Positions 1 through 10,133 of a stretch of 64,000 nucleotides of DNA are shown one piece after another. The notes under the pieces are model-generated. The model searched no databases. It was not told the DNA's origin and worked only from the letters and a program-made list of their open reading frames with translations. A program made the position numbers and the translations under genes. Source of the stretch: Geodermatophilus pulveris. Its GTDB lineage: Bacteria > Actinomycetota > Actinomycetes > Mycobacteriales > Geodermatophilaceae. Position 1 is the first letter of the stretch. Each line of letters begins with the position of its first letter. Location: positions 248,001-312,000 of the forward strand of contig NZ_FZOO01000004.1 in assembly GCF_900188375.1 (NCBI RefSeq). Direction: 5' to 3'.

Positions 1-243
1 AACCCGGAGTGCAACTGCTACGCCGGCGGCGGCTACGTGACGACGTTCGTCGGGTTCGCCCCGGCCGACGACCCGCAGTACGTGGTGGCCGTGGACCTCG
101 AGCGGCCGTCCAGCGACGCCGAGGGCGGCCAGGTCGCCGCCCCGGTGTTCGCCGACGTGATGCGCCAGGCCCTCACCGCCGACGGCATCGTGCCCTCGGG
201 GACGCCCCGGCCGGACTTCCGGCTCACCGGCAAGGAGCGCTGA
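1..243 (+). CDS. ftsI: Class B penicillin-binding protein FtsI/PBP3, C-terminal end (5' end outside window)
   Basis: The first 80 codons, in frame from base 1, are the last part of a class B transpeptidase. The stretch GGGYVTTFVGFAPADDPQYV, followed by a segment ending PVFADVMRQAL, is typical of the end of the PBP transpeptidase domain, just before the C terminus. The catalytic serine and KTG motifs lie upstream of the window. FtsI cross-links septal peptidoglycan outside the membrane. Its position directly before murE is the standard order of the division and cell wall cluster. The remaining uncertainty is only which class B paralogue this is. Confidence 0.85.
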   Translation, partial: NPECNCYAGGGYVTTFVGFAPADDPQYVVAVDLERPSSDAEGGQVAAPVFADVMRQALTADGIVPSGTPRPDFRLTGKER

Positions 244-335
244 GCGCGCCGGTCCCCGCCGACCGGCTCGGCAGGTCGTCGGACGGCGTCGGTGCGCTCC
301 CGCGTGGGGTGGGCGGGTGGGACCGGGCCCGCCGG

Positions 336-341
336 TAGATT
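336..341 (+). promoter_or_regulatory. Candidate -10 box TAGATT for murE
   Basis: TAGATT ends 8 bases before the murE GTG at 350, the spacing expected if transcription begins at or next to the start codon. No clear -35 box is seen. A weak ribosome site GGAG lies between the two. Confidence 0.45.
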
Positions 342-349
342 GGAGTCCC

Positions 350-1918
350 GTGAGCGAGAGCGGGAGGGAGGCGGTCCGGCCCCCGGAGCGCACCTCCCTG
401 ACCCTCGCCGACCTCGCCGACCTGCTCGGCACGCCCGTCCAGGGCGACCCCGGCACCGCCGTCACCGGCGTGACCCTGGCCTCGGCCGAGGTCCGCCCCG
501 GCGACCTGTACGCCGCCCTGCCCGGCGCGCGCACCCACGGCGCCCGCCACGCCGGCGACGCCGCCGCGCGCGGGGCCGTCGCCGTCCTCACCGACCCGGG
601 CGGCCGGGTGGACGCCGCCGCCACCGGCCTGCCGGTGTGCCTCGCCGACGACCCCCGCGCGCTGCTCGGCCCGGTCGCCGCCCGCGTGTACGGCGAGCCC
701 GCCCGGCGGGTGCAGGTCGTCGGGATCACCGGCACCAACGGCAAGACGACGACCAGCTACCTGGTCGAGGCCGGCCTGGCCGCCGCCGGCCGGGCCTCCG
801 GCCTGGTGGGCACCGTGGAGACCCGCACCCGCGGCGTGGCCCCCGACGGGACGCCGACGGTCACCGCCCTGCCCAGCGTCCGCACGACGCCGGAGGCGCC
901 CGCCCTGCACGCGCTGCTGGCCCGGATGGCCGACGCGGGGGTGCAGACCGTCGTCATGGAGGTGTCCAGCCACGCGCTGGTGCTGGGCCGCGTCGGCGGC
1001 ATCCGGTTCGCCGCCGCCGGCTTCACCAACCTCGGCCGCGACCACCTGGACTTCCACCGCGACCTGGAGGACTACTTCCGCGCCAAGGCCCGGCTGTTCG
1101 ACGGCCGGGCCGCCGTCGAGGTCGTCGACGTCGACGACCCGTACGGGCGGCGGCTGACCGGGATGCTCGCCGGCCGCCGGGCGGTCACCGTCTCCAGCCG
1201 GGGCGCGGACGCCGACTGGCGGGCCACCGGCCTCGCCCCCGCCCCCGGCGGCGGGACGGCGTTCACCCTGCACGGCCCCGGCGGGCGGACCTGGCCGGCC
1301 ACGGTGCGGCTGCCCGGCGGGTTCAACGTGGCCAACGCCGTCCTCGCGGTCGCGCTGCTCGACGCCGTCGGCGTGCCGGTGCCCACCGCGCTGGCCGGCA
1401 TCGCGCAGACCGTGGTGCCCGGCCGCATGGAGCCGGTGGACGCCGGGCAGCCCTTCGTCGCCGTCGTCGACTACGCGCACACCCCCGACGCGGTCGCCAC
1501 CGCGCTGGCCGCGCTGCGCGCCGACACCGCCGGCCGGGTGCTCACCGTGCTCGGCTGCGGCGGCGACCGCGACCCCGGCAAGCGGGCGACGATGGGCGAG
1601 GCCGCCGCGCGGGGCAGCGACCTGCTGGTCGTCACCGACGACAACCCCCGCTCGGAGGACCCCGCCGCCATCCGCGCTGCGGTGGTCGCCGGCGTCCCGG
1701 CCGACCGGCGCGGTGACGTGCGCGAGATCGGCGACCGCCGCGCGGCGATCGCCGCCGCCGTCGCCGCCGCCCGGCCCGGCGACGCCGTCCTCGTGGCCGG
1801 CAAGGGCCACGAGACCGGCCAGGAGGTGGCCGGCACCCTGCACCCGTTCGACGACCGCGCCGTGCTGCGCGAGGCCCTGGCGCGGCTCGCGCCGGCCGGA
1901 GTGGAGCCCCCGCCGTGA
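350..1918 (+). CDS. murE: UDP-MurNAc-tripeptide synthetase MurE
   Basis: This ATP-dependent Mur ligase adds the third amino acid to UDP-MurNAc-L-Ala-D-Glu in the cytoplasm. The P-loop GITGTNGKTTT begins near residue 125. The sequence DNPR near residue 431 (in VVTDDNPRSEDP) is the motif that selects meso-diaminopimelate in known MurE enzymes, so this wall is probably of the m-DAP type. The length, 522 residues, is normal. The GTG at 350 was chosen because it follows a TAGATT -10 box; an in-frame start at 317 would lie upstream of that promoter. murF follows after 7 bases. Confidence 0.95.
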   Translation: MSESGREAVRPPERTSLTLADLADLLGTPVQGDPGTAVTGVTLASAEVRPGDLYAALPGARTHGARHAGDAAARGAVAVLTDPGGRVDAAATGLPVCLADDPRALLGPVAARVYGEPARRVQVVGITGTNGKTTTSYLVEAGLAAAGRASGLVGTVETRTRGVAPDGTPTVTALPSVRTTPEAPALHALLARMADAGVQTVVMEVSSHALVLGRVGGIRFAAAGFTNLGRDHLDFHRDLEDYFRAKARLFDGRAAVEVVDVDDPYGRRLTGMLAGRRAVTVSSRGADADWRATGLAPAPGGGTAFTLHGPGGRTWPATVRLPGGFNVANAVLAVALLDAVGVPVPTALAGIAQTVVPGRMEPVDAGQPFVAVVDYAHTPDAVATALAALRADTAGRVLTVLGCGGDRDPGKRATMGEAAARGSDLLVVTDDNPRSEDPAAIRAAVVAGVPADRRGDVREIGDRRAAIAAAVAAARPGDAVLVAGKGHETGQEVAGTLHPFDDRAVLREALARLAPAGVEPPP

Positions 1919-1925
1919 TGCTGCC

Positions 1926-3314
1926 GTGATCCCGATGAGCCTCGCCGAGGTGGCCGAGGCGGTGGGCGGCGAGCCGGCCGCCGCCGACGGCACCGTCACC
2001 GGCCGGGTCACCGCCGACTCCCGCACCGTGGCCCCCGGCGACCTGTTCGTCGCGCTGCCCGGCGAGCGGGTCGACGGGCACGACTTCCTGCCCGCCGCCG
2101 CGGCCGCCGGCGCGGTCGCCGCCCTCGCCACCCGCCCGGACGGCGCCCTGCCGTGCGTCGTCGTCGACGACCCGGTGGCCGCCCTCGGCCGGCTGGCCGC
2201 CGCCGTGCACGCCCGGCTGGCCGCGGGCGGGCTCACCACGCTGGGCATCACCGGCTCGTCGGGCAAGACCAGCACCAAGGACCTGCTCGGCCAGGTGCTG
2301 GCCAGCGCCGGCGCCACGGTCAGCCCGCCGGGCTCCTACAACAACGAGATCGGCCTGCCGCTGACCGTGCTCGACGCCGACGCGGGCACCCGCTTCCTGG
2401 TGCTGGAGATGGGCTCCCGCGGCCGCGGGCACATCGCCCGCCTGTGCCGGGTGGCCCGGCCCGACGTCGGCGTCGTCCTCAACGTCGGCTCCGCGCACCT
2501 GGGCGAGTTCGGCTCGGCCGACGGGATCGCCGTGGCCAAGGGCGAGCTGGTGGAGGCGCTGCCGGAGTCCGGCACCGCCGTCCTCAACGCCGACGACCCC
2601 CGCGTGGTCGGCATGGCGCCGCGCACCCGCGCCCGGGTGCTGACCACCGGCCGCGCGGGGGGCGCCGACGTCCGCGCCGAGGACGTCGCCCTCGACGACA
2701 CCGGGCGGGCCGCCTTCACCCTGGTCACCGGCGGCAGCCGCGCGCCGGTGCGGCTGCGGGTCGTCGGGGAGCACCAGGTCGCCAACGCGCTGTCGGCCGC
2801 CGGCGCCGCGCTGGCCGCCGGCATGGCGCCGGACGCGGTCGCCGCCGCGCTGTCGGCCGCCGAGCCGCGCAGCCGCTGGCGGATGGAGGTGACCCGCCGG
2901 GAGGACGGCGTCACCGTGGTCAACGACGCCTACAACGCCAACCCGGAGTCGATGCGGGCCGCGCTGGCCGCCCTGGCCGGGCTGCCCGCGCGCCGCCGGG
3001 TGGCGGTCCTCGGCGCCATGGCCGAGCTCGGCCCCGGCGCCGCCGGGGAGCACGAGCGCCTGGGCCGGGACGCCGTGGCCGCCGGGGTGGACCTGGTCGT
3101 GGCCGTCGGCGCCGATGCGGTAGGGATAGCCGCGGGCGCCGCCGCCGCCGGGGCGACCCCGGCCCGGGCGGTCCGCGTGCCCGACCGGGCCGCCGCCCGC
3201 GAGCTGCTGACGGAGGTGCTGGTGCCCGGTGACGTCGTGCTGGTCAAGGCCAGCCGGTCCTACGGGCTGGAGCTGCTCGCGGCCGACCTGCTGGCCGCCG
3301 GGGCAGGCGCGTGA
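1926..3314 (+). CDS. murF: UDP-MurNAc-tripeptide:D-Ala-D-Ala ligase MurF
   Basis: MurF attaches D-alanyl-D-alanine to complete the UDP-MurNAc-pentapeptide. The ATP site [14 protein letters not shown] lies near residues 108-121, and the family's [12 protein letters not shown] segment is near residues 331-342. The GTG at 1926 gives the start [15 protein letters not shown], which matches the usual MurF N terminus; the ATG at 1935 is an alternative. The predicted protein has 462 residues. Its last codons overlap the start of mraY by four bases (GTGA), so the two are probably translationally coupled. Confidence 0.94.
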   Translation: MIPMSLAEVAEAVGGEPAAADGTVTGRVTADSRTVAPGDLFVALPGERVDGHDFLPAAAAAGAVAALATRPDGALPCVVVDDPVAALGRLAAAVHARLAAGGLTTLGITGSSGKTSTKDLLGQVLASAGATVSPPGSYNNEIGLPLTVLDADAGTRFLVLEMGSRGRGHIARLCRVARPDVGVVLNVGSAHLGEFGSADGIAVAKGELVEALPESGTAVLNADDPRVVGMAPRTRARVLTTGRAGGADVRAEDVALDDTGRAAFTLVTGGSRAPVRLRVVGEHQVANALSAAGAALAAGMAPDAVAAALSAAEPRSRWRMEVTRREDGVTVVNDAYNANPESMRAALAALAGLPARRRVAVLGAMAELGPGAAGEHERLGRDAVAAGVDLVVAVGADAVGIAAGAAAAGATPARAVRVPDRAAARELLTEVLVPGDVVLVKASRSYGLELLAADLLAAGAGA

Positions 3315-4390
3315 GGTCCATCCTCGTCGCGGCCGCGTTCGGCCTGGTCATCTCCATCCTGGCCACGCCGGTCGCCGTCCACCTGTTCCGCCGCAAGGGC
3401 TTCGGCCAGGAGATCCGGGACGACGGCCCGGAGAGCCACCTGGCGAAGAAGGGCACGCCCACCATGGGCGGCACGGTGATCGTCGCGGCCACCGTGGGCG
3501 GCTACCTGATGGCCCACCTGTTCCTGCTCGACCAGCCCGGCCGGGGCCCGTCGGCCAGCGGCCTGCTCGTGCTGTTCCTCATGGTGGGCCTGGGCACCGT
3601 CGGGTTCCTCGACGACTACCTCAAGATCCGCTTCCGGCGCAGCCTGGGCCTGAACAAGACCTCCAAGCTGGTCGGCCAGCTGGTCGTCGGGGTGGCCTTC
3701 GCCGTGCTGGCGCTGAACTTCCCCGACGAGGCGGGCCTCACCCCGGCGTCGACGTTCGTCTCCTACGTCCGCGACATGGAGCCGCTGGCCCTCGGCACGG
3801 TCGGCTTCGTGCTCCTGGCCTACCTGTTCATCGCCGGGTTCTCCAACGCGGTCAACCTGACCGACGGGCTGGACGGGCTGGCCGCCGGCTGCTCGGCGAT
3901 GGTCTGCGGGGCCTACACGATCATCTCGTTCTGGCAGTTCACCCACGACTGCACCAGCGAGCCGATCGTCGGCTGCTACACCGTCCGCGACCCGCTGGAC
4001 ATCACCCTGGTCGCCGCTGCCGGCCTGGGCGCCTGCCTGGGCTTCCTCTGGTGGAACACCAGCCCGGCGCGGATCTTCATGGGCGACACCGGCTCGCTGG
4101 CCCTCGGCGGGCTGCTGGCCGGGCTGGCCGTGGTCACCCGCACCGAGCTGCTGCTGGTCGTCCTGGGCGGGCTGTTCGTCGCGGTCACGCTGTCGGTGGT
4201 CATCCAGGTGGCCTTCTTCCGGGCCACCCGCCGCCGGGTGTTCCGGATGGCGCCGCTGCACCACCACTTCGAGCTGGCCGGCTGGACGGAGAACACCGTG
4301 ATCGTCCGCTTCTGGCTGGTGACGGGGATGTCGGTCGCCTTCGGGCTCGGGCTGTTCTACGCCGACTGGCTCGCCTTCACCGGCCTGTGA
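3311..4390 (+). CDS. mraY: Phospho-MurNAc-pentapeptide transferase MraY
   Basis: This integral membrane enzyme transfers phospho-MurNAc-pentapeptide to undecaprenyl phosphate to form lipid I. The 359 residues hold about ten hydrophobic segments. Family motifs are clear: [12 protein letters not shown] near residue 100 with the catalytic aspartate pair, [13 protein letters not shown] near residue 180, [12 protein letters not shown] near 256, and the MAPLHHHFE histidine cluster near 314. The gene overlaps murF by four bases. murD normally comes next, but here a structured repeat and then ftsW follow. Confidence 0.96.
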   Translation: MRSILVAAAFGLVISILATPVAVHLFRRKGFGQEIRDDGPESHLAKKGTPTMGGTVIVAATVGGYLMAHLFLLDQPGRGPSASGLLVLFLMVGLGTVGFLDDYLKIRFRRSLGLNKTSKLVGQLVVGVAFAVLALNFPDEAGLTPASTFVSYVRDMEPLALGTVGFVLLAYLFIAGFSNAVNLTDGLDGLAAGCSAMVCGAYTIISFWQFTHDCTSEPIVGCYTVRDPLDITLVAAAGLGACLGFLWWNTSPARIFMGDTGSLALGGLLAGLAVVTRTELLLVVLGGLFVAVTLSVVIQVAFFRATRRRVFRMAPLHHHFELAGWTENTVIVRFWLVTGMSVAFGLGLFYADWLAFTGL

Positions 4391-4394
4391 AGAA

Positions 4395-4466
4395 GGACCA
4401 CCCTGCCCCCCACGCCTCGCACGCTCGGCGCGGGCCCCTGGAGGGCGGCCGTTCCAGCACCTCACC
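4395..4466 (+). repeat. Structured interspersed element, copy 1
   Basis: This element begins five bases after the mraY stop codon. The inner hairpin is CGCC-TCGCACGCTC-GGCG. The outer arms are CCACCCT and AGGGCGG, which pair with one mismatch. It ends with the conserved tail GGCCGTTCCAGCA. It shares a loop, a CGGGCCCCTG segment and the tail with copies at 12484, 15281 and 53981 (inverted). It lies where murD would be expected. Confidence 0.8.
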
Positions 4467-4469
4467 ACT

Positions 4470-4478
4470 GCGACACGC
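4470..4478 (+). promoter_or_regulatory. GCGACACGC motif upstream of ftsW (WhiA-like core GACAC)
   Basis: The 9-mer GCGACACGC sits 46 bases before the ftsW start. The same 9-mer occurs three times upstream of ftsZ. GACAC is the published core of WhiA binding sites, which in Streptomyces control ftsW and ftsZ. Occupancy by WhiA here is inference. Confidence 0.4.
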
Positions 4479-4524
4479 CCAGGCGGTGCGCCGGGAGATC
4501 GCGGCCAGCGGGAACGATGGCCCG

Positions 4525-6069
4525 GTGGAGTCCACCGGCGCGCCCCCCGCCCCCGGCCGGCGCCGGCCCGTGCCGGCCGGCCGGCCGCCGGCGCGCCGGT
4601 TCGTGCTGCCGCCCTGGCTGGACGGGCCCATGACCAGCTGCCAGCTGGTGCTCGGGGCGGCGGGCATGCTGCTGGCGATCGGCCTGGTCATGGTCTTCTC
4701 CGCCTCGGCGATCGAGGCCGCGCTCGACGACCAGCCCGCCTGGCGGCCCGGCGTGGAGCAGGTCGTCTTCGCCGTCCTCGGCCTGGGCGCGGCGCTGGTG
4801 GCGGTGCGGCTGCCGGTGCGGTTCATCCGGCGGTGGGCGACGCTCGGCCTGGTCGTCGCGGCGGTGCTGCTGGTCCTCGTGCTGGTCCCGGGGATCGGGC
4901 TGCGGCTCAACGGCTCCCGGGCCTGGATCGACCTGGGCTTCACCACCTTCCAGCCCTCGGAGACGGCCAAGCTCGTCTTCGCGCTGTGGGGCGCCCACGT
5001 CCTGGCCACGCGGGAGCGGTTCCTCACCGTCCGGACGCTGCTGGTCCCGCTGCTGCCGGTCTTCGCCGCACTGTCCTTCCTGCTCTACCGCGAACCGGAC
5101 TTCGGCGGCATCGTCAGCCTCGGTCTGGTGCTGGTCGGCCTGCTGTGGGCCGGCGGCCTGCCGCTGCGCTGGTTCGCCTGCTTCGCCGTCGCCGGCGCCG
5201 CCCTCCTGGCGGTCATGGTCGCCGGCGCGAGCTACCGGCTGGAGCGGGTCACCTCCTTCCTCGACCCGTTCGCCGACCCGTCCAACGCCGGCTTCCAGGC
5301 CATCCGCGGCTTCTACGCGCTGGCCACCGGCGGGCTGTGGGGCGTGGGGCTGGGCAACAGCGCGATGAAGTGGAACCTGCTGCCCGAGGCGGAGTCGGAC
5401 TACATCTTCGCGATCATCGGCGAGGAGCTCGGCTTCCTCGGCTGCCTGGTCGTCGTCGCCCTCTACGGGGTGCTGGCCTGGGCCGGCTTCCGCATCGCCC
5501 GCCGCTCGGCCGACCGCTTCGTCCAGCTGGCCTGCGTGGCGATCACCGTGTGGCTGGTCGGGCAGGCGGCCCTGAACATGGGCTACGTGGTGGGTCTGCT
5601 GCCGGTCACCGGCCTCACGCTGCCGCTGGTGTCCGCCGGCGGCACCTCCCTGGTGCTCACCCTGTTCATCGTCGGCCTGCTGATCCGCTTCGCCCGCTCC
5701 GAGCCCGAGGCCGTCGAGCACCTGCGCCGCACCGACCGCGGGCGGCTGTCGCGCTGGGTGCTGCCGGTGCCCGAGCGGGCCGTCGCGCCGCTGCACCCGC
5801 GCCGCCCCCGCCGCCCCGAGCGGGCCGGCCGGGGCGCCGGGCACCCCGGCCCGGACGGCGGCCCGCCCGCCCCGCGCGCCGCGGGCTCCGGCGCGCGCAC
5901 CGTCGCCCGCGTCGTCCCGGTCCCGCCGGGGGAGCGCGTCCCGCGCGAGCGGCCCGCGGCCCGCGAGCGGCGGACGCCGGACGGCCGCGGCCGGGTGCCC
6001 GAGGCGCGCCGCCAGCCGCCGCCCCGGGCCCGCGCGTCCGCGCCCGAGCAACCCCGGCGGCCGCGGTGA
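4525..6069 (+). CDS. ftsW: Septal peptidoglycan glycosyltransferase FtsW
   Basis: FtsW is a SEDS-family membrane glycosyltransferase that polymerises lipid II at the septum with its partner FtsI. About ten membrane segments span residues 40-390. Family signatures include [19 protein letters not shown] near residue 130 and the late segment [18 protein letters not shown] near residue 360. The C terminus carries an arginine- and proline-rich cytoplasmic tail of about 120 residues, a common actinobacterial extension. The GTG at 4525 gives 514 residues; an internal ATG at 4630 is an alternative. The gene is separated from mraY by 134 bases that hold a repeat and a GACAC motif. Confidence 0.93.
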   Translation: MESTGAPPAPGRRRPVPAGRPPARRFVLPPWLDGPMTSCQLVLGAAGMLLAIGLVMVFSASAIEAALDDQPAWRPGVEQVVFAVLGLGAALVAVRLPVRFIRRWATLGLVVAAVLLVLVLVPGIGLRLNGSRAWIDLGFTTFQPSETAKLVFALWGAHVLATRERFLTVRTLLVPLLPVFAALSFLLYREPDFGGIVSLGLVLVGLLWAGGLPLRWFACFAVAGAALLAVMVAGASYRLERVTSFLDPFADPSNAGFQAIRGFYALATGGLWGVGLGNSAMKWNLLPEAESDYIFAIIGEELGFLGCLVVVALYGVLAWAGFRIARRSADRFVQLACVAITVWLVGQAALNMGYVVGLLPVTGLTLPLVSAGGTSLVLTLFIVGLLIRFARSEPEAVEHLRRTDRGRLSRWVLPVPERAVAPLHPRRPRRPERAGRGAGHPGPDGGPPAPRAAGSGARTVARVVPVPPGERVPRERPAARERRTPDGRGRVPEARRQPPPRARASAPEQPRRPR

Positions 6070-6104
6070 GCGGGCCGCCCCGCGGGAGCGGACAGGGGAG
6101 CACG

Positions 6105-7196
6105 GTGGGCCCGAGCGTGGTGCTGGCCGGCGGCGGCACCGGCGGGCACATCGAGCCGATGCTGGCGCTGGCCGACGCGCTGCGGCGGCGCGACCCGGCC
6201 CCGCGGGTCACCTGCCTGGGCACCGCCCGCGGCCTGGAGACCCGGCTGGTGCCCGCCCGCGGCTACGAGCTGCGGCTGATCCCGCCGGTGCCGCTGCCGC
6301 GCCGGCCCACGCCGGACCTGCTGCGGGTGCCCCGCCGGGTGCTGGGCGCGGTCGCGGAGACCCGCGCGCTGCTGCGCGAGCTGGCCGCCGACGTCGTCGT
6401 CGGCTTCGGCGGGTACGTGGCGCTGCCGGCGTACCTGGCCGCCCGCCGCGAGCGGACACCGGTGGTGGTGCACGAGCAGAACGCGCTGCCCGGCCTGGCC
6501 AACCGGGTCGGCGCCCGGCTCGCCGCGCGGGTGGCCGTCACCGCCCCCGGCACCCCGCTGCACGGCGCCGAGCACGTCGGCATGCCCCTGCGGACGGCGA
6601 TCAGCACCCTGGACCGCTCCGCCCGCCGCGCCGAGGCCCGCGCCGCCTTCGGCCTGGACGCCGGCCGCCCGACGCTGCTGGTCTTCGGCGGCTCCCAGGG
6701 GGCGGCCTCGCTCAACCGGTCGGCCGCCGGGGCCGCCGACGCGCTCACCGCCGCCGGGGTGCAGGTGCTGCACGCCCGCGGCCCGAGGAACACCGACGTC
6801 ACCGTGCCGGCGCGGGCGCCCGGGCAGGCGCCCTACGTCGTCGTCGACTACCTGGAGCGGATGGACCTCGCCTACGCCGCCGCGGACCTCGCGCTGTGCC
6901 GGTCCGGCGCGGTCACCGTGGCCGAGCTGTCCGCGGTCGGGCTGCCGGCGGTGTTCGTGCCGCTGCCCATCGGCAACGGCGAGCAGCGGCGCAACGCGCT
7001 GCCCGTGGTCGAGGCCGGGGGAGGCATGCTGGTCGAGGACGCCGACCTGACGCCGTCCTGGATCGCCGAGCACGTCGTCCCCCTGGTCACCGACCCGGCC
7101 GTGCTGGCCCGGTACGCCGGGCACGCCGCGGCCGCCGGCGCCCGGGACGCCGACGAGCGGCTGGCCGACATCGTGCTGGAGGTGGCGAGGAGATGA
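6105..7196 (+). CDS. murG: Lipid II synthase MurG (UDP-GlcNAc transferase)
   Basis: MurG adds GlcNAc to lipid I on the inner face of the membrane to form lipid II. The N-terminal donor/acceptor loop [20 protein letters not shown] is at the very start, and [14 protein letters not shown] follows near residue 101. The C-terminal half has [11 protein letters not shown] near residue 195 and the sugar-nucleotide region [24 protein letters not shown] near 265. The GTG at 6105 follows AGGGGAG and gives 363 residues. An upstream in-frame GTG at 6066, overlapping the ftsW stop as GTGA, would add 13 residues and is equally possible. Confidence 0.93.
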   Translation: MGPSVVLAGGGTGGHIEPMLALADALRRRDPAPRVTCLGTARGLETRLVPARGYELRLIPPVPLPRRPTPDLLRVPRRVLGAVAETRALLRELAADVVVGFGGYVALPAYLAARRERTPVVVHEQNALPGLANRVGARLAARVAVTAPGTPLHGAEHVGMPLRTAISTLDRSARRAEARAAFGLDAGRPTLLVFGGSQGAASLNRSAAGAADALTAAGVQVLHARGPRNTDVTVPARAPGQAPYVVVDYLERMDLAYAAADLALCRSGAVTVAELSAVGLPAVFVPLPIGNGEQRRNALPVVEAGGGMLVEDADLTPSWIAEHVVPLVTDPAVLARYAGHAAAAGARDADERLADIVLEVARR

Positions 7197-8662
7197 CTGC
7201 CGCTGCGGTCGCCGCGTGGACCGGGCCGGTGCCGGAGCTCGCCGAGCTGGGCGCGGTGCACTTCGTCGGCATCGGCGGGGCCGGGATGAGCGGCATCGCC
7301 CGCATCCTGCTGGCCCGCGGCGTGCGGGTCTCCGGCAGCGACCGCCGGGACACCCCCACCCTGCTGGCGCTGCGCGCGCTCGGCGCCCGGGTGGAGCTCG
7401 GCCACGACCCGGTGCACCTCGGCTCCGGTGGGGACGCGGCCGACACCGTCGTGGTCTCCACCGCCATCCGCGAGGACAATCCCGAGCTGGCCGCCGCCCG
7501 CGAGCGCGGCCTGCGGGTGCTGCCGCGCGCCGTCGCGCTGGCCGCGGTGATGGCCGGCCGGCGCAGCGTCGCGGTGGCCGGCACGCACGGGAAGACCTCG
7601 ACCACCTCGATGCTCACCGTCGCCGTGCAGGCCTGCGGCGTGGACCCCTCCTTCGCCATCGGCGGCGACCTCAACGAGTCCGGCAGCAACGCGCACGCCG
7701 GCGGCGGCGACGTGTTCGTCGCGGAGGCCGACGAGAGCGACCGGTCGTTCCTGCTGCTGGACCCGTACGCCGCGATCGTCACCAACGTCGAGGCCGACCA
7801 CCTGGACAACTACGGCGACCTCGCCGCGGTGGAGGCCGCCTTCGACCGGTTCCTGCAGACGCTGGACCCGGCCGGCTTCGCCGTCCTGTGTGCCGACGAC
7901 CCGGGCTCGGCCCGGCTGCGCGGCGTGCCGACCCCGGCCCGCGTGCGCACCTACGGCACCGCCGAGGACGCCGACCTGCGGCTGGTCGACGTCGAGGTCG
8001 GCGCGGAGACCACCGCCTGGACCGCCGTCCTCGACGGCGCGGTGCTCGGCCGGGTGGCCATCCGGGTGCCCGGCGAGCACATGGCGCGCAACAGCGCCGC
8101 CGCCCTGCTGGCCGGGCTGGAGCTGGGGCTGCCCGCCGAGGGGCTGGTCGCGGGCCTGGGCCGCTTCGGCGGCGTGCACCGGCGCTTCGAGCTCAAGGGC
8201 ACCGTCGGCGGGGTGCGCGTCTACGACGACTACGCCCACCACCCGACCGAGGTGGCGGCGCAGCTGCGCGCCGCCCGCGCGGTGGCCGGCCCCGGCCGGG
8301 TGGTCGTGGCCTTCCAGCCGCACCTGTACAGCCGCACCCGGGAGTTCGCGACCGCGTTCGGGGCCGCGCTCGCCCTGGCCGACGAGGTCGTGGTCATGGA
8401 CGTCTACGGCGCCCGGGAGGACCCGGTCCCCGGCGTCACCGGCGCGATGGTCGCCGACGCCGTCCCGCTGCCGGCCGGGCGGGTGCGCTTCGAGCCGTCC
8501 TGGTCGGCCGCCGCCCCCGAGCTGGCCGGGCGGGCGCGCCCCGGCGACCTGGTCGTCACCATGGGCGCCGGCAACGTGTCGATGGTCGGCCCGGAGGTGC
8601 TCGAGGCCCTGCGCTCCCGGCTCGCGCCGGGGCGCGCGGACCTCGGCGGGCCCCCGCGGTGA
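7193..8662 (+). CDS. murC: UDP-MurNAc:L-alanine ligase MurC
   Basis: MurC catalyses the first amino acid addition to UDP-MurNAc. Its N-terminal nucleotide-binding motif [15 protein letters not shown] begins near residue 22. The ATP P-loop [13 protein letters not shown] is near residue 130 and the family segment [10 protein letters not shown] near 345. It is 489 residues long, as usual. Its ATG overlaps the murG stop (ATGA) and its stop overlaps the ftsQ start (GTGA), so the three genes form a tight operon. murC is an early-step ligase, which makes the missing murD more notable. Confidence 0.95.
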   Translation: MTAAAVAAWTGPVPELAELGAVHFVGIGGAGMSGIARILLARGVRVSGSDRRDTPTLLALRALGARVELGHDPVHLGSGGDAADTVVVSTAIREDNPELAAARERGLRVLPRAVALAAVMAGRRSVAVAGTHGKTSTTSMLTVAVQACGVDPSFAIGGDLNESGSNAHAGGGDVFVAEADESDRSFLLLDPYAAIVTNVEADHLDNYGDLAAVEAAFDRFLQTLDPAGFAVLCADDPGSARLRGVPTPARVRTYGTAEDADLRLVDVEVGAETTAWTAVLDGAVLGRVAIRVPGEHMARNSAAALLAGLELGLPAEGLVAGLGRFGGVHRRFELKGTVGGVRVYDDYAHHPTEVAAQLRAARAVAGPGRVVVAFQPHLYSRTREFATAFGAALALADEVVVMDVYGAREDPVPGVTGAMVADAVPLPAGRVRFEPSWSAAAPELAGRARPGDLVVTMGAGNVSMVGPEVLEALRSRLAPGRADLGGPPR

Positions 8663-9471
8663 GCCGCTCGGGGACCACCACCAGCGACCGCTCGCACGGC
8701 GGGGGGTCCTCCCGGGCGGAGGCCCGGCCGCCGCGCCGCCCGGCCGCGGGCCGGCCGCACCGCCGGCCCGCCCGCCCCGGCGACCGCCGCCGCAGGCTGC
8801 TGGTCCGCGCGGGCGTCGCCGTCGCGGTGCTCGGCCTGCTCGGGTGGCTGCTGTGGGGCAGCCCGGTGCTCGCCGTGGCCGCGGTGCGGGTCGACGGCGC
8901 CGGCACGCTCACCGCCGCCGAGGTCGTCGACGTCGCGGGCGTCACCGAGGGGACGCCGCTGCTGCGGGTCGACGTGGCCGCGGCCGAGGCCCGGGTGGCC
9001 CGGCTGCCCCAGGTCGCCGGCGTGGAGGTGACCCGCGGCTGGCCGCGCAGCGTCGTCGTCACCGTCGTCGAGCGGGTGCCCGTCGCGGTGGTCGAGGACG
9101 CCGGCGAGCGCTCGCTGGTCGACCGGGACGGCGTCCTCTTCGACACCGTCACCGGCCGGCCGCCGGCCGGCGCGGTGCCCCTGGACGTGGCCGACCCCGG
9201 GCCGGGGGACCGCGCCACCCGCGCCGCGCTGGCCGCCCTGGTCGCGCTGCCGGAGGACGTCCGCGCCGACGTGGCCGGCGCCCGCGCGCCCAGCCCGGAG
9301 GACGTCCGGCTGACCCTCGCCGACGGGACCACCGTGCTGTGGGGCAGCGCCGACGAGGTGGGGGAGAAGGCCGAGACCCTGGTCGCGCTGCTCGGCCGGC
9401 TGCGCGCCGGGGCGCTGGAGCCCGCGGACACCATCGACGTCAGCACCCCCTCGGCGGTCGTCCTCCGCTGA
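8659..9471 (+). CDS. ftsQ: Cell division protein FtsQ
   Basis: FtsQ is a bitopic membrane protein that scaffolds the divisome. The layout is typical: a basic, proline-rich cytoplasmic head (residues 1-52), one membrane span (about 53-75), a POTRA domain beginning VAAVRVDGAGTLTAAEVV, then the FtsQ/DivIB domain with VVTVVERVPVAVVED and a C-terminal segment ending IDVSTPSAVVLR. It is 270 residues long. It overlaps murC by four bases. In most actinobacteria ftsZ follows; here an AhpD-like gene comes between. Confidence 0.9.
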   Translation: MSRSGTTTSDRSHGGGSSRAEARPPRRPAAGRPHRRPARPGDRRRRLLVRAGVAVAVLGLLGWLLWGSPVLAVAAVRVDGAGTLTAAEVVDVAGVTEGTPLLRVDVAAAEARVARLPQVAGVEVTRGWPRSVVVTVVERVPVAVVEDAGERSLVDRDGVLFDTVTGRPPAGAVPLDVADPGPGDRATRAALAALVALPEDVRADVAGARAPSPEDVRLTLADGTTVLWGSADEVGEKAETLVALLGRLRAGALEPADTIDVSTPSAVVLR

Positions 9472-9511
9472 GGGGGTGGCCGTCGTCGAGCGGACGGGGG
9501 AGGGTGGGCCG

Positions 9512-10096
9512 GTGAGCACCGGGCCGGTCAGCCGCTTCCCCGTCCCCCCGCGCGAGGAGCTGCCCGAGCAGCTGCGCGAGCGCTACGCCGAGGTCGAGGA
9601 GCGGGCCGGCTTCCTGCCCAACGTCTTCGCCGCGCTGGCCTGGCGCCCGGCCGAGGCGGCGGCCTTCTTCGCCATGCACGACGCGCTCATGGACAAGGAC
9701 ACCCCCGGGCTGTCGACCGCCGACCGCGAGCTGATCGTGGTCGCCACCAGCGCGGCCAACGACTGCCTGTACTGCGTGGTGGCCCACGGCGCGATCGCCC
9801 GCATCCGCGCCCGCGACCCGTACCTGGCCGACCAGGTGGCGATCGACTGGCGCAAGGCCCCGGTCACCGAGCGGCTGCACGCCGTCCTCGACGTCGCCGT
9901 CCGGCTGGCGGTGGACCCGGCGGCGGTCACCGCCGGTGACCTCGAGCGGCTGCGCGGCCACGGCCTGACCGAGGACGACGTGTGGGACGTCGGCGCGATC
10001 GTCTCGCTGTTCGCGCTGTCCAACCGGCTGGCGCACTGGGCGGCCATCCCGCCCAACGCGGAGTTCTTCCTCATGGGCCGCGTCCCGCGCCGCTAG
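9512..10096 (+). CDS. AhpD-like/carboxymuconolactone decarboxylase family protein (peroxidase-related)
   Basis: The 194-residue product belongs to the AhpD-like fold. The redox motif NDCLYCVVAHG, near residue 86, has the CxxC pair and the following histidine that in AhpD reduce peroxides or recycle a peroxiredoxin. The C-terminal part (LSNRLAHWAAIPPNAEFF) resembles the 'uncharacterized peroxidase-related enzyme' subfamily. The GTG at 9512 was chosen over one at 9476 because GGGGGAGGG stands seven bases before it. Its place between ftsQ and ftsZ is unusual. Substrate and any link to division are unknown. Confidence 0.8.
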   Translation: MSTGPVSRFPVPPREELPEQLRERYAEVEERAGFLPNVFAALAWRPAEAAAFFAMHDALMDKDTPGLSTADRELIVVATSAANDCLYCVVAHGAIARIRARDPYLADQVAIDWRKAPVTERLHAVLDVAVRLAVDPAAVTAGDLERLRGHGLTEDDVWDVGAIVSLFALSNRLAHWAAIPPNAEFFLMGRVPRR

Positions 10097-10133
10097 CCGG
10101 GGACCGCGCCGGGTCGCCGGGCGGTCGCGCGCC

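Noticed and set aside
224..2317. Long open frames opposite or out of frame with known genes, such as this one and 22772-29545 on the minus strand
   Set aside because: Very high G+C makes stop codons rare in every frame. These products are low-complexity and lie over clear real genes.
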